This document shows positions 1-6,622 of a stretch of DNA of 12,400 nucleotides, piece after piece. The translations under genes were made by a program, and so were the position numbers. Source of the stretch: Baffinella frigidus (taxonomy: Eukaryota; Cryptophyceae; Cryptomonadales; Baffinellaceae); assembly GCA_026770585.1 (NCBI GenBank), contig MU646570.1:210221-222620 (forward strand), written 5' to 3'. Position 1 is the first letter of the stretch. The number at the start of each line of letters is the position of its first letter. Under the pieces are notes generated by a model, which was not told the DNA's origin, ran no database searches, and saw only the letters and a program-made list of their open reading frames with translations.

Positions 1-18
1 GAGAGCGAGAGAGCGAGA

Positions 19-62
<44 letters not shown>
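1..62. repeat. GA microsatellite
   Basis: Nearly pure GA dinucleotide repeat with a few GC and GG interruptions in the first 22 bases; it starts at or before the window edge. It runs straight into the motif GAGACCTTT, which recurs elsewhere in the window, so the array has probably expanded from the GAGAGAC part of that motif. Confidence 0.95.
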
Positions 63-65
<3 letters not shown>

Positions 66-92
66 TTACTAACACCACCACGCCCGCCGTGG
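58..92 (+). repeat. Dispersed GAGACCTTT...CGCCCGCC motif, copy 1
   Basis: First of five related copies of a motif of about 33 bp: GAGACCTTT, an A/C-rich stretch, then CACG(C/G)CCGCC. The others are near 636-666, 8073-8104, 8831-8864 and 8952-8985. The two copies near 8.1 and 8.8 kb lie inside a longer direct repeat. Nothing in it is coding. Confidence 0.6.
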
Positions 93-175
93 ATCTCTAC
101 AGAGTGTTTGGCGTTGACGAATATAAGATAATCATGCACAGCACCTGCGCATGGTCGGACTGCTTCCCGCGGGTC

Positions 176-247
176 GACTCGCGGACTATTCGTGACTCGC
201 GGACTATTCGTGACTCGCGGACTATTCGTGACTCGCGGACTATTCGT
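176..247. repeat. 18-bp minisatellite, four perfect copies
   Basis: Four identical tandem copies of GACTCGCGGACTATTCGT at 176-193, 194-211, 212-229 and 230-247. The unit is a multiple of three, so the frame through it stays open (Asp-Ser-Arg-Thr-Ile-Arg repeated). That frame has no ATG, only a GTG at 89, so I treat the array as non-coding. Perfect identity suggests recent expansion. Confidence 0.95.
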
Positions 248-382
248 GAGTTGGCATCCCAGATTTGCGGGACAAATTCGTTATCTTTAGGGCGTCCCAG
301 CCTCTCACGTCATACGGCGGCGTGCGAAGGTCGACCATGCACAGAATCCTGCCATGTATGATATATGTATGTGTTAAGGGTG

Positions 383-616
383 TATCCTCCTGCAGGTCTA
401 ATAGGATTATAATCCCTTTAGAACATTTTTTTGGCCTGTAGTAAAGATATCACGATTTTATTGCTGCTCGATTTTTTTGGCAGAATCTGGAGCTGACGAC
501 CAAATCTAGAGGATCTGCGCTTTCAGATTTGGAAAAGGATGAAATTTAGGGGTGAAATTCAGCAGAATTCCCGGAATATAGATGTACACTTTATTTTTTA
601 GACCTGCAAGAGGATA
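383..616. mobile_element. 234-bp element with 17-bp terminal inverted repeats
   Basis: The left end 383-399 (TATCCTCCTGCAGGTCT) is the reverse complement of the right end 600-616 with one mismatch. The AT-rich interior has no ORF. Size, termini and lack of coding capacity suggest a MITE-like non-autonomous element. No clear target-site duplication is visible, so transposition is an inference. Confidence 0.55.
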
Positions 617-1126
617 AGCCTACCGACATAGCGAGAGAGACCTTGATTGACACCACCACGGCCGCACCTACTTTGATTCAGCGTCTAGGGCTTAGGGCAT
701 AAATTGCCCACCCTGGAACCTAAGCCCTAAGCACGTCCTCCTTCCACGTGCGGAGGTCGAGAATGCAGAGCACCTGCTCGTATTGATTGGGAAAGCGTTT
801 AGCCCTGCACCCCTTTCCAAAGTCAGCAAGTCAATTCCTGGAACAAAAAAATGACCCCCCAAGATCCTACAACCGCTCAACAGACTACGAGGAACGCCAG
901 CCCCGAATATCCTGTAACGTGACCAACAATTGCTGACTTCTGGCGTGTTTCCTAAAAAACAACCCAATAATAGAATGTACCTCGCAGTGTTCTGAGTGGA
1001 CGGCAAACTCGACAAACGCACTTTCGAAAGACAAAGTTTTGGTTTTGTACCAGAAAAGACTTTGGGGAGGGGTCCAGAGCTCAACTTTTTTGTAAGGAGT
1101 CCAGCCAACAGCTCTCAGAGTGGGAG
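617..1126. other. Region without a supported gene
   Basis: It holds a second copy of the GAGACC...CACGGCCGC motif (about 636-666) and a short perfect inverted repeat (685-696 against 719-730, CTAGGGCTTAGG-type). A minus-strand open frame of 138 codons (692-1108) runs through most of it. Its codons lack the G/C-ending bias of the ferredoxin and 301-residue genes and it shows no domain, so I do not call it. Confidence 0.5.
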
Positions 1127-1225
1127 CAAATCACCTGTTTAAACCCCCTTGATTTGTACTGGAGGTCGCCGGAATCCGGCGACCTGTGGATACAAATGAG
1201 GGGTCTCGACAAACAGGATTTGGGT
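1127..1225. repeat. Long hairpin with perfect 23-nt central palindrome
   Basis: The centre 1163-1185 is an 11-bp arm, one base, then its exact complement (AGGTCGCCGGA / TCCGGCGACCT). Outside it the symmetry continues imperfectly: ATTTGTA against TACAAAT, CCTGTTT against AAACAGG, and CAAATC against GATTTG. The foldback therefore covers about 100 bp. It could be a small foldback element or a transcribed hairpin. Confidence 0.75.
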
Positions 1226-1806
1226 TGGTGTAGTGGCATCATCATCTTTACTCTCGCCGTTTTGAAACGTGGTTTCTTTCAATTGACCTTCAACTGGTCT
1301 AGAGTGGCCCGGGGATATGTTTCATTTGGAAGAAAATGGACCCCTATTTGTGCATAGGAGTTGGACTAAGGTTAATTAGGGCCCTAAGTAAATTTAATCA
1401 GGACCAGAACCCAGTGTGATAGGCCATTTTCTGTAAAATTAAACATGTTCCCGGATGAGCATGTTGGTGAGAATGGTCGAGGATCAAGCACAGTGTTTTT
1501 CTTTGTGGCGTTCATGCGAGGCAATTCGAGGGCTGGCATGGTGTGTGTATTTGCACGGCGTGGGTGTGGGCAAAGCCAGCGGGTGGGGGGTCACAGCGTC
1601 GTCCTGGTGTTCCATCCCCAGGCACCTTCGAGCACGTCTGCGAACGAAACCAGACACACGGAGATCAGGCATCTGGGATCGGTATCTCTCTGAGAGTTCC
1701 ACGAAAAGTAGCCGGGGGCTCCCGGAGATGCATGCGGCTTGAGCTGGGTATGCGTGGTCTCGCGGGCTGCGTTCTGTGCACTGTGGCGCCCTGGGAAAAG
1801 GGGAAA
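1226..1806. other. Region without a firmly supported gene
   Basis: AT-richer up to about 1440, including the palindrome TTAGGGCCCTAA near 1374-1385, then GC-richer. Several overlapping open frames exist on both strands from 1445 to 1918. The minus-strand frame 1484-1918 (144 codons) might be a second exon of the small membrane ORF at 1807-1950, joined by a 20-nt GTGATT...CCCAG intron; this is speculative. No recognisable domain appears. Confidence 0.4.
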
Positions 1807-1950
1807 TCACCCGCCCATCCTCAGCATCGTAGGGAGGGCAGTCTCGGGACGGGGAAATGCGATGAGGACCGCGACGCACATCAGAATCATCGTCAAGACC
1901 CCGCAGCACGTGACCCATTTGAGCACGGTGCCCATCATCCCTCCAGCCAT
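1807..1950 (-). CDS. Possible 47-residue single-pass membrane protein
   Basis: An ATG at 1950-1948 opens 47 codons and stops with TGA at 1807-1809. Residues about 8-32 (VLKWVTCCGVLTMILMCVAV and onward) form one hydrophobic segment long enough to span a membrane. It is followed by a short Pro/Arg/Glu tail. Codons end mostly in G or C, as in the two well-supported genes. It lies head to head with the ferredoxin gene with 206 bp between the start codons, so a shared bidirectional promoter is conceivable. A 20-nt GTGATT...CCCAG stretch at its stop codon could be a mini-intron joining it to the frame that continues to 1484. I recognise no family. The opposite strand also has coding-like codons here, so the call is tentative. 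Confidence 0.3.
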   Translation of the reverse strand: MAGGMMGTVLKWVTCCGVLTMILMCVAVLIAFPRPETALPTMLRMGG

Positions 1951-2140
1951 GGTAAGAGCTTCAGCTTGAGAACCGTTTGTGATCCTGGTTTCAACGTGTA
2001 GTAATTTTCAATTGAAATCCAAAAGTCAAGAAACGTCTGATTCCAGGAGCCAAGCGGCCCCGTATCGATGGACGTGACCAGGTTCTGGGACATCCAAGAG
2101 TCCCGCAAGCAGGCGACCCTCATTCCCTGCCCCCTTCCAG
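1951..2140 (+). other. Possible 5'-UTR intron of the ferredoxin gene
   Basis: ATG|GTAAGAGC at 1951 resembles a strong 5' splice site and CCCCTTCCAG ending at 2140 a 3' splice site, 16 bases before the ferredoxin ATG. Joining these sites would not put an upstream ATG in frame with the leader, so any such intron would lie in the 5' UTR. This rests on splice-site resemblance alone. Confidence 0.2.
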
Positions 2141-2156
2141 CACCTCCCACTGCAAG

Positions 2157-2858
2157 ATGCGCACCTCCTCGTACCTTCTCGCCGGCGCGGCGATCCTCGT
2201 CGGCGCCCCCGCCGTGGCCGGTTTCGCTGGCCCCGCGGCGCTCCCCTCGATCTCGAGCAACCGCGTCGCCAGCTGCGCCAGCTTGAACATGCAGTTCCCG
2301 TTCGGCGGCAAGTCGAACGCGGCCCCTCCGCCTCCCTCGGGCAAGGGTGGTCCGAGCGGCCTTGCGCCCGTCCCGGGACTGGTGCTCATCACCTTCCAGC
2401 CCAGCGGGCTCCAGGTGAACGCAAGGCCGGGGGAGAGGATTGGCGACGCCGCGTCGCGCATTGGCCTGGACGTCCCCTACGGCTGCCGCGAGGGCGTGTG
2501 CGGAACCTGCGAGGCTAAGATGTCCCAGTCCAACGGGATGAAGAACGACATCCGCTGCTGCAAAGACACCGTTCCCAAATCCAACATGGTTGCACCCGAC
2601 AGGGAGAAGATGTGGGGCGATCTCAAGGGGGGGAAGAAGTCTGTGTCCGAGCTGAGGGGCGCGCCGGAGGCCCTGACTATCACCCTCTCCAACCCGGGGC
2701 TCGCGCTCAAGCGGCAGCGCAGCTGGGAGGACGTCAAGGGCGCCATGGCCAAGAACACCAACCAGTGGTTGGACCCCAACTACAAGGCGCCCCGCAAGGG
2801 CGGCCCGCCCGCGCCCCCCCCCCAGGAGGAGAAGAAGAAGAACTTCTTTGGCTTCTGA
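2157..2858 (+). CDS. Plastid-targeted [2Fe-2S] ferredoxin-like protein with C-terminal extension
   Basis: The product is 233 residues. Residues 1-22 are a signal peptide with a hydrophobic core (YLLAGAAILVGAPAVAG), followed by FAGP at 23-26. A phenylalanine after the signal-peptide cleavage site is typical of plastid import in red-derived complex plastids. Residues 27-50 are a Ser/Arg-containing transit region and 55-74 a Pro/Gly linker. The [2Fe-2S] fold covers about 75-145, with C110, C115 and C118 in the CxxxxCxxC loop (YGCREGVCGTC) and C134 or C135 as fourth ligand. Family knowledge predicts one-electron transfer in the stroma; its partner is unknown. Residues 146-233 form an extension with no domain I recognise, ending in a Pro run, an acidic/basic patch and NFFGF. 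The protein is longer than a classical ferredoxin (about 97 mature residues). The ATG at 2157 is chosen because it starts the signal peptide. Codons are strongly G/C-ending. A truncated near-identical copy lies at 3685-4147. Confidence 0.9.
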   Translation: MRTSSYLLAGAAILVGAPAVAGFAGPAALPSISSNRVASCASLNMQFPFGGKSNAAPPPPSGKGGPSGLAPVPGLVLITFQPSGLQVNARPGERIGDAASRIGLDVPYGCREGVCGTCEAKMSQSNGMKNDIRCCKDTVPKSNMVAPDREKMWGDLKGGKKSVSELRGAPEALTITLSNPGLALKRQRSWEDVKGAMAKNTNQWLDPNYKAPRKGGPPAPPPQEEKKKNFFGF

Positions 2859-3353
2859 GCACCTCGCTCGCCCCCCCGCAGTCATCTGATGGCCAATCCC
2901 TGCCGGACTGGTCAAGTCCCCCCGGCGTTTTCCACTCTGGAGGCGGGGTTGTTGCAGCGCGGCCCTGGGGGTCAGGGAGTCCAGGACGGGTCCGCCTCAG
3001 AGCACGAGGCCTGGAATCTAGGAACGAGATAGTTGGCCCACAGCCAGCGGAGCTCAGAGGTTGGGCATGCGGGGCCAGAGCAGGAATGGCGCGGGATAGA
3101 TGTTTGCGGGATGGGAATGCAGGGCCTGCGGCGCCCTGCCTCTCATCTCCGTCGAGGGACGATCCGCAACGCCCTGGCTGGCAGGCGGTAGTTTAGGACG
3201 GGCCCGCCTCGGGAGTGTAGGACGGGCCCGCCTCTCGGCAGGAGGCTGGTTGCTTGGGGTCCCTCGAGGAGAGGAGAGTCCCGGGTTTGTTGCTTCATTA
3301 TTAGTAAATGTTTTCATGCTCGTTTCAATTAAGTGGCTTTTCCCCCCGTACAG
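2859..3353. other. Spacer with repeated AGGACGGGCCCGCCTC motif
   Basis: No supported gene. It contains three copies of a 16-bp motif, AGGACGGG(T/C)CCGCCTC, at 2983-2998, 3195-3210 and 3219-3234. Further copies lie at 4999-5015 (reverse), 6101-6120 and 6323-6347. The last two continue with TGGCCGTT. Open frames here on both strands come from high GC content. Confidence 0.6.
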
Positions 3354-3387
3354 GAGGCCTTCGTGTCTTACACTTCACAAGAGGTTG
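3354..3387 (+). repeat. 34-bp direct repeat, copy 1 (partner 3652-3685)
   Basis: GAGGCCTTCGTGTCTTACAC and the following 14 bases match 3652-3685 at 28 of 34 positions. The two copies bracket the interlocking palindromes at 3399-3642. The second copy ends exactly where the truncated ferredoxin duplication begins, so the repeat may mark an insertion or recombination boundary. Confidence 0.7.
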
Positions 3388-3398
3388 GTTTCGATCCG

Positions 3399-3593
3399 TG
3401 CAGGGGTACCTCGCGCATAAGAAAGCCCCCCACCCCACCTAGGACTACCATAGGGCCCTAGGCATAGGCCTACAGGGGTACCTCGCTCATTAGAAACCGC
3501 CACCCCCTAGGACCCTACAGTTGGCCTATGCCAAGGGCCCTATGGCGGTCCTAGGGAGGGGGGGGGCTTTCTTATGAGCGAGGTACCCCTGTA
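3399..3593. mobile_element. Family-1 foldback element E1, interlocked with E2
   Basis: The left arm 3399-3469 (GCAGGGGTACCTCGCGCATA and onward) pairs with the right arm 3524-3593, which ends in TACCCCTGTA. The arms are about 70 bp and include a C-rich/G-rich block and a GGGCCCTA core. The left arm of E2 lies inside its loop and the right arm of E2 lies outside. No ORF. Confidence 0.8.
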
Positions 3594-3642
3594 CTGGTGG
3601 GTCCTGGGGGCGGCGGTTTCTTATGAGTGAGGTACCCCTGTA
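3471..3642. mobile_element. Family-1 foldback element E2, interlocked with E1
   Basis: The left arm 3471-3515 (TACAGGGGTACCTCGCTCAT and onward) pairs with the right arm 3596-3642 (ending GGTACCCCTGTA). Because E1 closes inside E2, the four arms run A-B-A'-B'. The two hairpins cannot both form in one simple nested strand fold. Either two elements inserted into each other or one element was partly duplicated. Confidence 0.8.
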
Positions 3643-3651
3643 CTAACAAGG

Positions 3652-3685
3652 GAGGCCTTGGTGCCTTGCACCCCACACGAGGTTG
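3652..3685 (+). repeat. 34-bp direct repeat, copy 2
   Basis: Matches 3354-3387 at 28 of 34 positions. Its last base coincides with the first base of homology to the ferredoxin gene. Confidence 0.7.
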
Positions 3686-4147
3686 CCCAGCGGGCTCCAG
3701 GTGAACGCAAGGCCGGGGGAGAGGATTGGCGACGCCGCGTCGCGCATTGGCCTGGACGTCCCCTACGGCTGTCGCGAGGGCGTGTGCGGAACCTGCGAGG
3801 CTAAGATGTCCCAGTCCAACGGGATGAAGAACGACATCCGCTGCTGCAAAGACACCGTTCCCAAATCCAACATGGTCGCACCCGACAGGGAGAAGATGTG
3901 GGGCGATCTCAAGGGGGGGAAGAAGTCTGTGTCCGAGCTGAGGGGCGCGCCGGAGGCCCTGACTATCACCCTCTCCAACCCGGGGCTCGCGCTCAAGCGG
4001 CAGCGCAGCTGGGAGGACGTCAAGGGCGCCATGGCCAAGAACACCAACCAGTGGTTGGACCCCAACTACAAGGCGCCGCCCCGCAAGGGCGGCCCGCCCG
4101 CGCCCCCCCCCCAGGAGGAGGAGAAGAAGAACTTGTTTGGCTTCTAA
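3685..4147 (+). pseudogene. 5'-truncated duplicate of the ferredoxin-like gene
   Basis: The sequence from 3685 matches 2399-2858 at about 99%. I count five substitutions and one 3-bp insertion: two synonymous changes (Cys and Val codons), an added Pro, Lys to Glu and Phe to Leu near the C-terminus, and TGA to TAA. All four cluster-ligand cysteines and the C-terminal extension are kept in an open frame. The part encoding residues 1-80 (signal, transit peptide, linker) is absent. No in-frame ATG starts the homologous block; the first is the internal Met of KMSQSNG. Homology fades about 15 bases past the stop. It is either a recent non-functional partial duplication or a 3' exon joined to an unseen upstream exon. 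The intact frame and near identity argue for very recent origin or gene conversion. Confidence 0.75.
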
Positions 4148-4183
4148 GCAACCCGCTCGCCGCGTCTCCCTGCCCTGAACATG

Positions 4184-4316
4184 TACAGGGGTTGCTCGAA
4201 ATTAAGAAATTGAGGACACGCACCGCCCTAGGGCCCTACCATAGGCCTATCTATGTCTAGGAGCATACGACCACCCTAAAGGCAGTGTGTGTCCTCAATT
4301 TCGAGTAACCCCTGTA
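4184..4316. mobile_element. Foldback element E3, TACAGGGG termini with different arms
   Basis: The left arm starts TACAGGGGTTGCTCGAAATT and the right arm ends CGAGTAACCCCTGTA. The arms share CGAAATT and TTGAGGACAC(G/A)CAC, with an 8-9 base insertion in the left arm. The centre carries TAGGGCCCTACCATAGGCCT, a version of the core shared by the other foldbacks. It is therefore a subfamily with the same ends and core but different flanks. Confidence 0.75.
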
Positions 4317-4593
4317 GAGTGCGCAAGACCTCTCTCTAGGTCCTACATGTACATGTACTCGGACACAACATTTAGCAGCAGCCCCCCTCCCTTCCCCCTT
4401 TTGATAATTACCTCCCAGCCCAGAATACATGATTTCGCAAGATGCCCATCTAAAGAATGTCTTGTACAAAACTAGGTGTTTTAAACCTCTACACGAGAGT
4501 TAAGCTCAGAAATGGCTCCAAGCCAGAGTCAGGGAGCGGTACAACCCTCAGCCCCCCCCTTCCCTCCCCCCTTTCGCTGGTGCGTGTCTCGCA
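4317..4593. other. Spacer, no gene seen
   Basis: Mixed AT-rich and C-run sequence (AGCCCCCC stretches near 4380 and 4550). Short open frames on both strands show no protein-like features. Nothing further is identifiable. Confidence 0.4.
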
Positions 4594-4666
4594 GCCATAA
4601 ACCCTGCATCCTACACCCTGCACCCTGAATGTACTCCTTAATCCCTAAACCCTACACCCTACACCC
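4594..4666. repeat. Degenerate telomere-like repeats
   Basis: Clusters of AAACCCTGCA, ACACCCTGCACCCT and CCCTAAACCCTACACCCT. These are diverged CCCTAAA-like units with the C-rich strand on top, leading toward the better array at 4717. Confidence 0.6.
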
Positions 4667-4707
4667 AGAGGGTGGGTGCCTTCGTCCTGGCGGAACTATG
4701 CACGATC
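4666..4707 (+). repeat. Direct repeat flanking telomeric array, left copy
   Basis: CAGAGGGTGGGTGCCTTCGT and the following bases through CACGATC recur, diverged, at 4872-4913. The pair brackets the CCCTAAA array. Confidence 0.65.
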
Positions 4708-4716
4708 TCTTTCCTT

Positions 4717-4860
4717 CCTAAACCCCAAACCCCAAACCCTAAACCCTAAACCCCAAACCCTAAACCCTAAACCCTAAACCCTAAACCCTAAACCCTAAAC
4801 CCTAAACCCTAAACCCTAAACCCTAATCCGTGAACCTTAAACCCCAGACCCTAAACCCTA
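4717..4860. repeat. Interstitial telomeric array, CCCTAAA on the + strand
   Basis: About 14 units of CCCTAAA, with CCCCAAA variants at the left and degenerate units after 4825. It is internal rather than a chromosome end, since unique sequence follows on both sides. Plant-type TTTAGGG telomeres are known from plants, many algae and other protists. Confidence 0.92.
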
Positions 4861-4871
4861 CTCCCAAAACG

Positions 4872-4913
4872 CAGAGGGTGGGCGCGTTGGTGCTAGCGGA
4901 GCTGCGCACGATC
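4872..4913 (+). repeat. Direct repeat flanking telomeric array, right copy
   Basis: Diverged copy of 4666-4707 (shares CAGAGGGTGGG, GCGGA, GCACGATC). It continues into GATCGCAGCAACACT, which recurs at about 5075. Confidence 0.65.
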
Positions 4914-5258
4914 GCAGCAACACTCATAGCCCGCCAGAAAGGCGCGGAGCTATGACGGTCCTAGAAGACCTCCACTTTTAAGACCCTACCACTGAACCGA
5001 GGCGGGCTCGTCTTAAGGCTGATATTCTGTTGGATCACTCATCTCCAGGCTGGGGATTAATCAAGAAGAAGAGGCGATCGCAGCAACACTCCACACGAAA
5101 GGCTTCGAGGGTTTCGGTTCCACTAGATTTAGCGGTGACGTGACCAAATTTGCACTACAAAATCCGCAAAGTTAACTACCCACAGGGTATGTTGACTTTT
5201 GATGAAAGGTCCGTTGTCCACTGTGTGACAAAGCCTGCAAAAAAAGGCGCGGAGATAT
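4914..5258. other. Spacer with small repeats, no gene seen
   Basis: It contains GATCGCAGCAACACT twice, a reverse copy of the AGGACGRGCCCGCCTC motif (4999-5015), and 4957-4986 (CTAGAAGACCTCCACTTTT), which recurs at 5498-5527. No ORF of note. Confidence 0.5.
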
Positions 5259-5357
5259 CCATTAAGTGGCCATGGGGTCAAAATTGACCCCAAAGAGGTC
5301 CTAGGCAGGTCCTAGGGCCCTGCGGTGGGACGTATGCGTCTGCTGGCTAGTTAAGGG
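5259..5357. mobile_element. Family-2 foldback element, copy a
   Basis: Starts CCATTAAGTGGC and ends GCTAGTTAAGGG, a diverged version of the CCCTCAAGTGGC / GCCACTTAAGGG termini of copy b. The core reads TAGGCAGGTCCTAGGGCCCT. It also carries a separate palindrome at about 5274-5292 (GGGGTCAAAATTGACCCC). Confidence 0.7.
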
Positions 5358-5562
5358 AGAGATCGGTTGTTCCATCTGTTGGTCACCGACAAATAAAAGA
5401 AAATGAAAGAATGGCCACGTTTGCGGAGAAAGAAAAATGTTGTGTACCTGCCGACACGTGCAGCTTCAGAAGAGTGTGCCGAGCTACAGTGCATGAAGGT
5501 TCTAGAAGACCTCCACTTTTGAGGCCCCGCCTCTCGTTCTCTCCCGCGTTTCTCTCCCCGCG
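5358..5562. other. Spacer, no supported gene
   Basis: Holds the second copy of the CTAGAAGACCTCCACTTTT repeat (5498-5527). Overlapping short frames on both strands lack convincing features. Confidence 0.4.
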
Positions 5563-5629
5563 CACACCGCCCCTAAACTGGTCCTGTGCACCTAGGACTA
5601 GCCCTACTGTAGGACACTAAGGCGGTGTG
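5563..5629. repeat. Small foldback with related core
   Basis: CACACCGCC at 5563-5571 is complementary to GGCGGTGTG at 5621-5629. Between them lies CCTAGGACTAGCCCTACTGT, which resembles the CCTAGGACC core of the foldback families. It may be an eroded member. Confidence 0.5.
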
Positions 5630-5699
5630 TGTGTGTGTTCTTCATCCCAAGGAACCCCCGTACCAACGCCCCTAGTCTCTGCCGTGGATCTGCACGAGT

Positions 5700-5804
5700 C
5701 TACAGGGGTACCTTGCTTACAAGAAGCCGCGTCCCCCTCTAGGATCGCCGTAGGGCATAGATAGGCCTACTGTGCGCCTCCTGATGAGCGAGGTACCCCT
5801 GCAG
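5700..5804. mobile_element. Family-1 foldback element E4
   Basis: The left end CTACAGGGGTACCTTGCTTA pairs with the right end ATGAGCGAGGTACCCCTGCAG. The core is CTAGGATCGCCGTAGGGC. The element is about 105 bp and has no ORF. Confidence 0.8.
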
Positions 5805-5867
5805 CACGAGCGCTTGGCGGATCAACGCCTCCCCGCGCTCTAGACGCGCGCCCTGTGAGGTCTCACT

Positions 5868-6038
5868 TTCTTCGCGTCCCCAAATACAATATATTGTTGG
5901 GAACTCCGACTTTCTGGTACAAATGATGAAACTCGAGTCTTGAAAACTCCAATTCGATATTTGAAAGGCCCCGAGTCTTAAAATTTGTACCAGATGTCGG
6001 AGTTCCCAACAATATATTGTACTTGGGGACGCGAAGAA
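5868..6038. mobile_element. 171-bp element with ~57-bp near-perfect inverted repeats
   Basis: The left arm 5868-5924 (TTCTTCGCGTCCCCAAATAC and onward) and right arm 5983-6038 are complementary apart from about two substitutions and a one-base length difference. The 58-base loop contains two short direct copies of CGAGTCTT. No target-site duplication is clear. Arms this well matched suggest recent insertion or conversion; a transcript would fold into a long hairpin. Confidence 0.85.
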
Positions 6039-6100
6039 CTGGATATACCGCTCCATAAGCTCCATAAGCTCCACCGAGTTGAGGTGACAGGTCTTGGTTC

Positions 6101-6120
6101 AGGACGAACCCGCCTCTGGC
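6101..6120 (+). repeat. AGGACGAACCCGCCTCTGGC motif copy
   Basis: Copy of the dispersed 16-20 bp motif also seen at 2983, 3195, 3219, 4999 (reverse) and 6323. It continues with CGTTACAGGGG, placing it next to a family-1-like terminus. Confidence 0.65.
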
Positions 6121-6229
6121 CGTTACAGGGGTGCTGTGACCCCGCTTGGGAGGGGCCCGACACACAAGCGAGAGAGAACTTACCTTCATTAGTCAACCAT
6201 TGAGGCTCATCACCTGTCCGACCGAGGCT

Positions 6230-6324
6230 CACAGGTGCCTCGCTCATACGAAAGTGCCACACCCTAGGACCCTACAATAGGGCTATGCCTAGGGCCTTAT
6301 GGTGGCGAGCGAGGTACCCCTGTA
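6230..6324. mobile_element. Family-1 foldback element E5
   Basis: Left end CACAGGTGCCTCGCTCATAC; right end GAGCGAGGTACCCCTGTA. The core is TAGGACCCTACAATAGGGCT. The right arm lacks about ten bases (the CTTTCTTATG part), so the hairpin is partly eroded. The motif copy at 6323-6347 starts within its last bases. Confidence 0.8.
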
Positions 6325-6505
6325 GGACGAGCCCGCCTCTGGCCGTTTCATCGATGAATTCCTCACACTCCCTCCCCTTATGCTTACACTCCCTCCCTCT
6401 GTCCACAGAACGGACTTCAAAGGGATTTTGAATAACTCATAAGCGTCAAGACCTACAGGGGTATCTAGGCTATAAAAACACGGGTGCTCCGACATCGGCC
6501 GGTGT

Positions 6506-6583
6506 CTGTTTTCTTAAATTAGTCCGGAGGGTTGATTAAACACAAGATTCAGTCAACCCTCCGGTACTAAATTATGAAAACAG
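6506..6583. repeat. Hairpin with ~33-bp arms inside E6
   Basis: 6506-6537 (CTGTTTTCTTAAATTAGTCC and onward) pairs with 6547-6583, which ends CATGAAAACAG-like (ATTATGAAAACAG). GGAGGGTTGA against TCAACCCTCC forms a perfect inner stem. The loop is about ten bases. Confidence 0.8.
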
Positions 6584-6622
6584 GGGCAAAATCCGGACTG
6601 TGTTCTTAAGTTTTGGTTTTTT

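Noticed and set aside
89-361. 90-codon frame containing the DSRTIR repeat
   Set aside because: It begins with GTG rather than ATG, which is not expected in a eukaryotic nuclear gene. The repeat is better described as a minisatellite.
692-1108. 138-codon minus-strand frame
   Set aside because: No domain, no coding-like codon bias compared with the supported genes, and a length reachable by chance.
1935-2915. 326-codon minus-strand frame opposite the ferredoxin gene
   Set aside because: It is antisense to a clear ferredoxin domain with a targeting leader. Its length follows from the strong G/C third-position bias of the real gene.
2612-3196. 194-codon plus-strand frame overlapping the ferredoxin 3' end
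   Set aside because: Out-of-frame shadow of the ferredoxin gene running into GC-rich spacer.
3385-3420. tRNA-like GGTTTCGATCC sequence
   Set aside because: Resembles a T-loop, but no acceptor stem, anticodon arm or D-arm can be folded around it.
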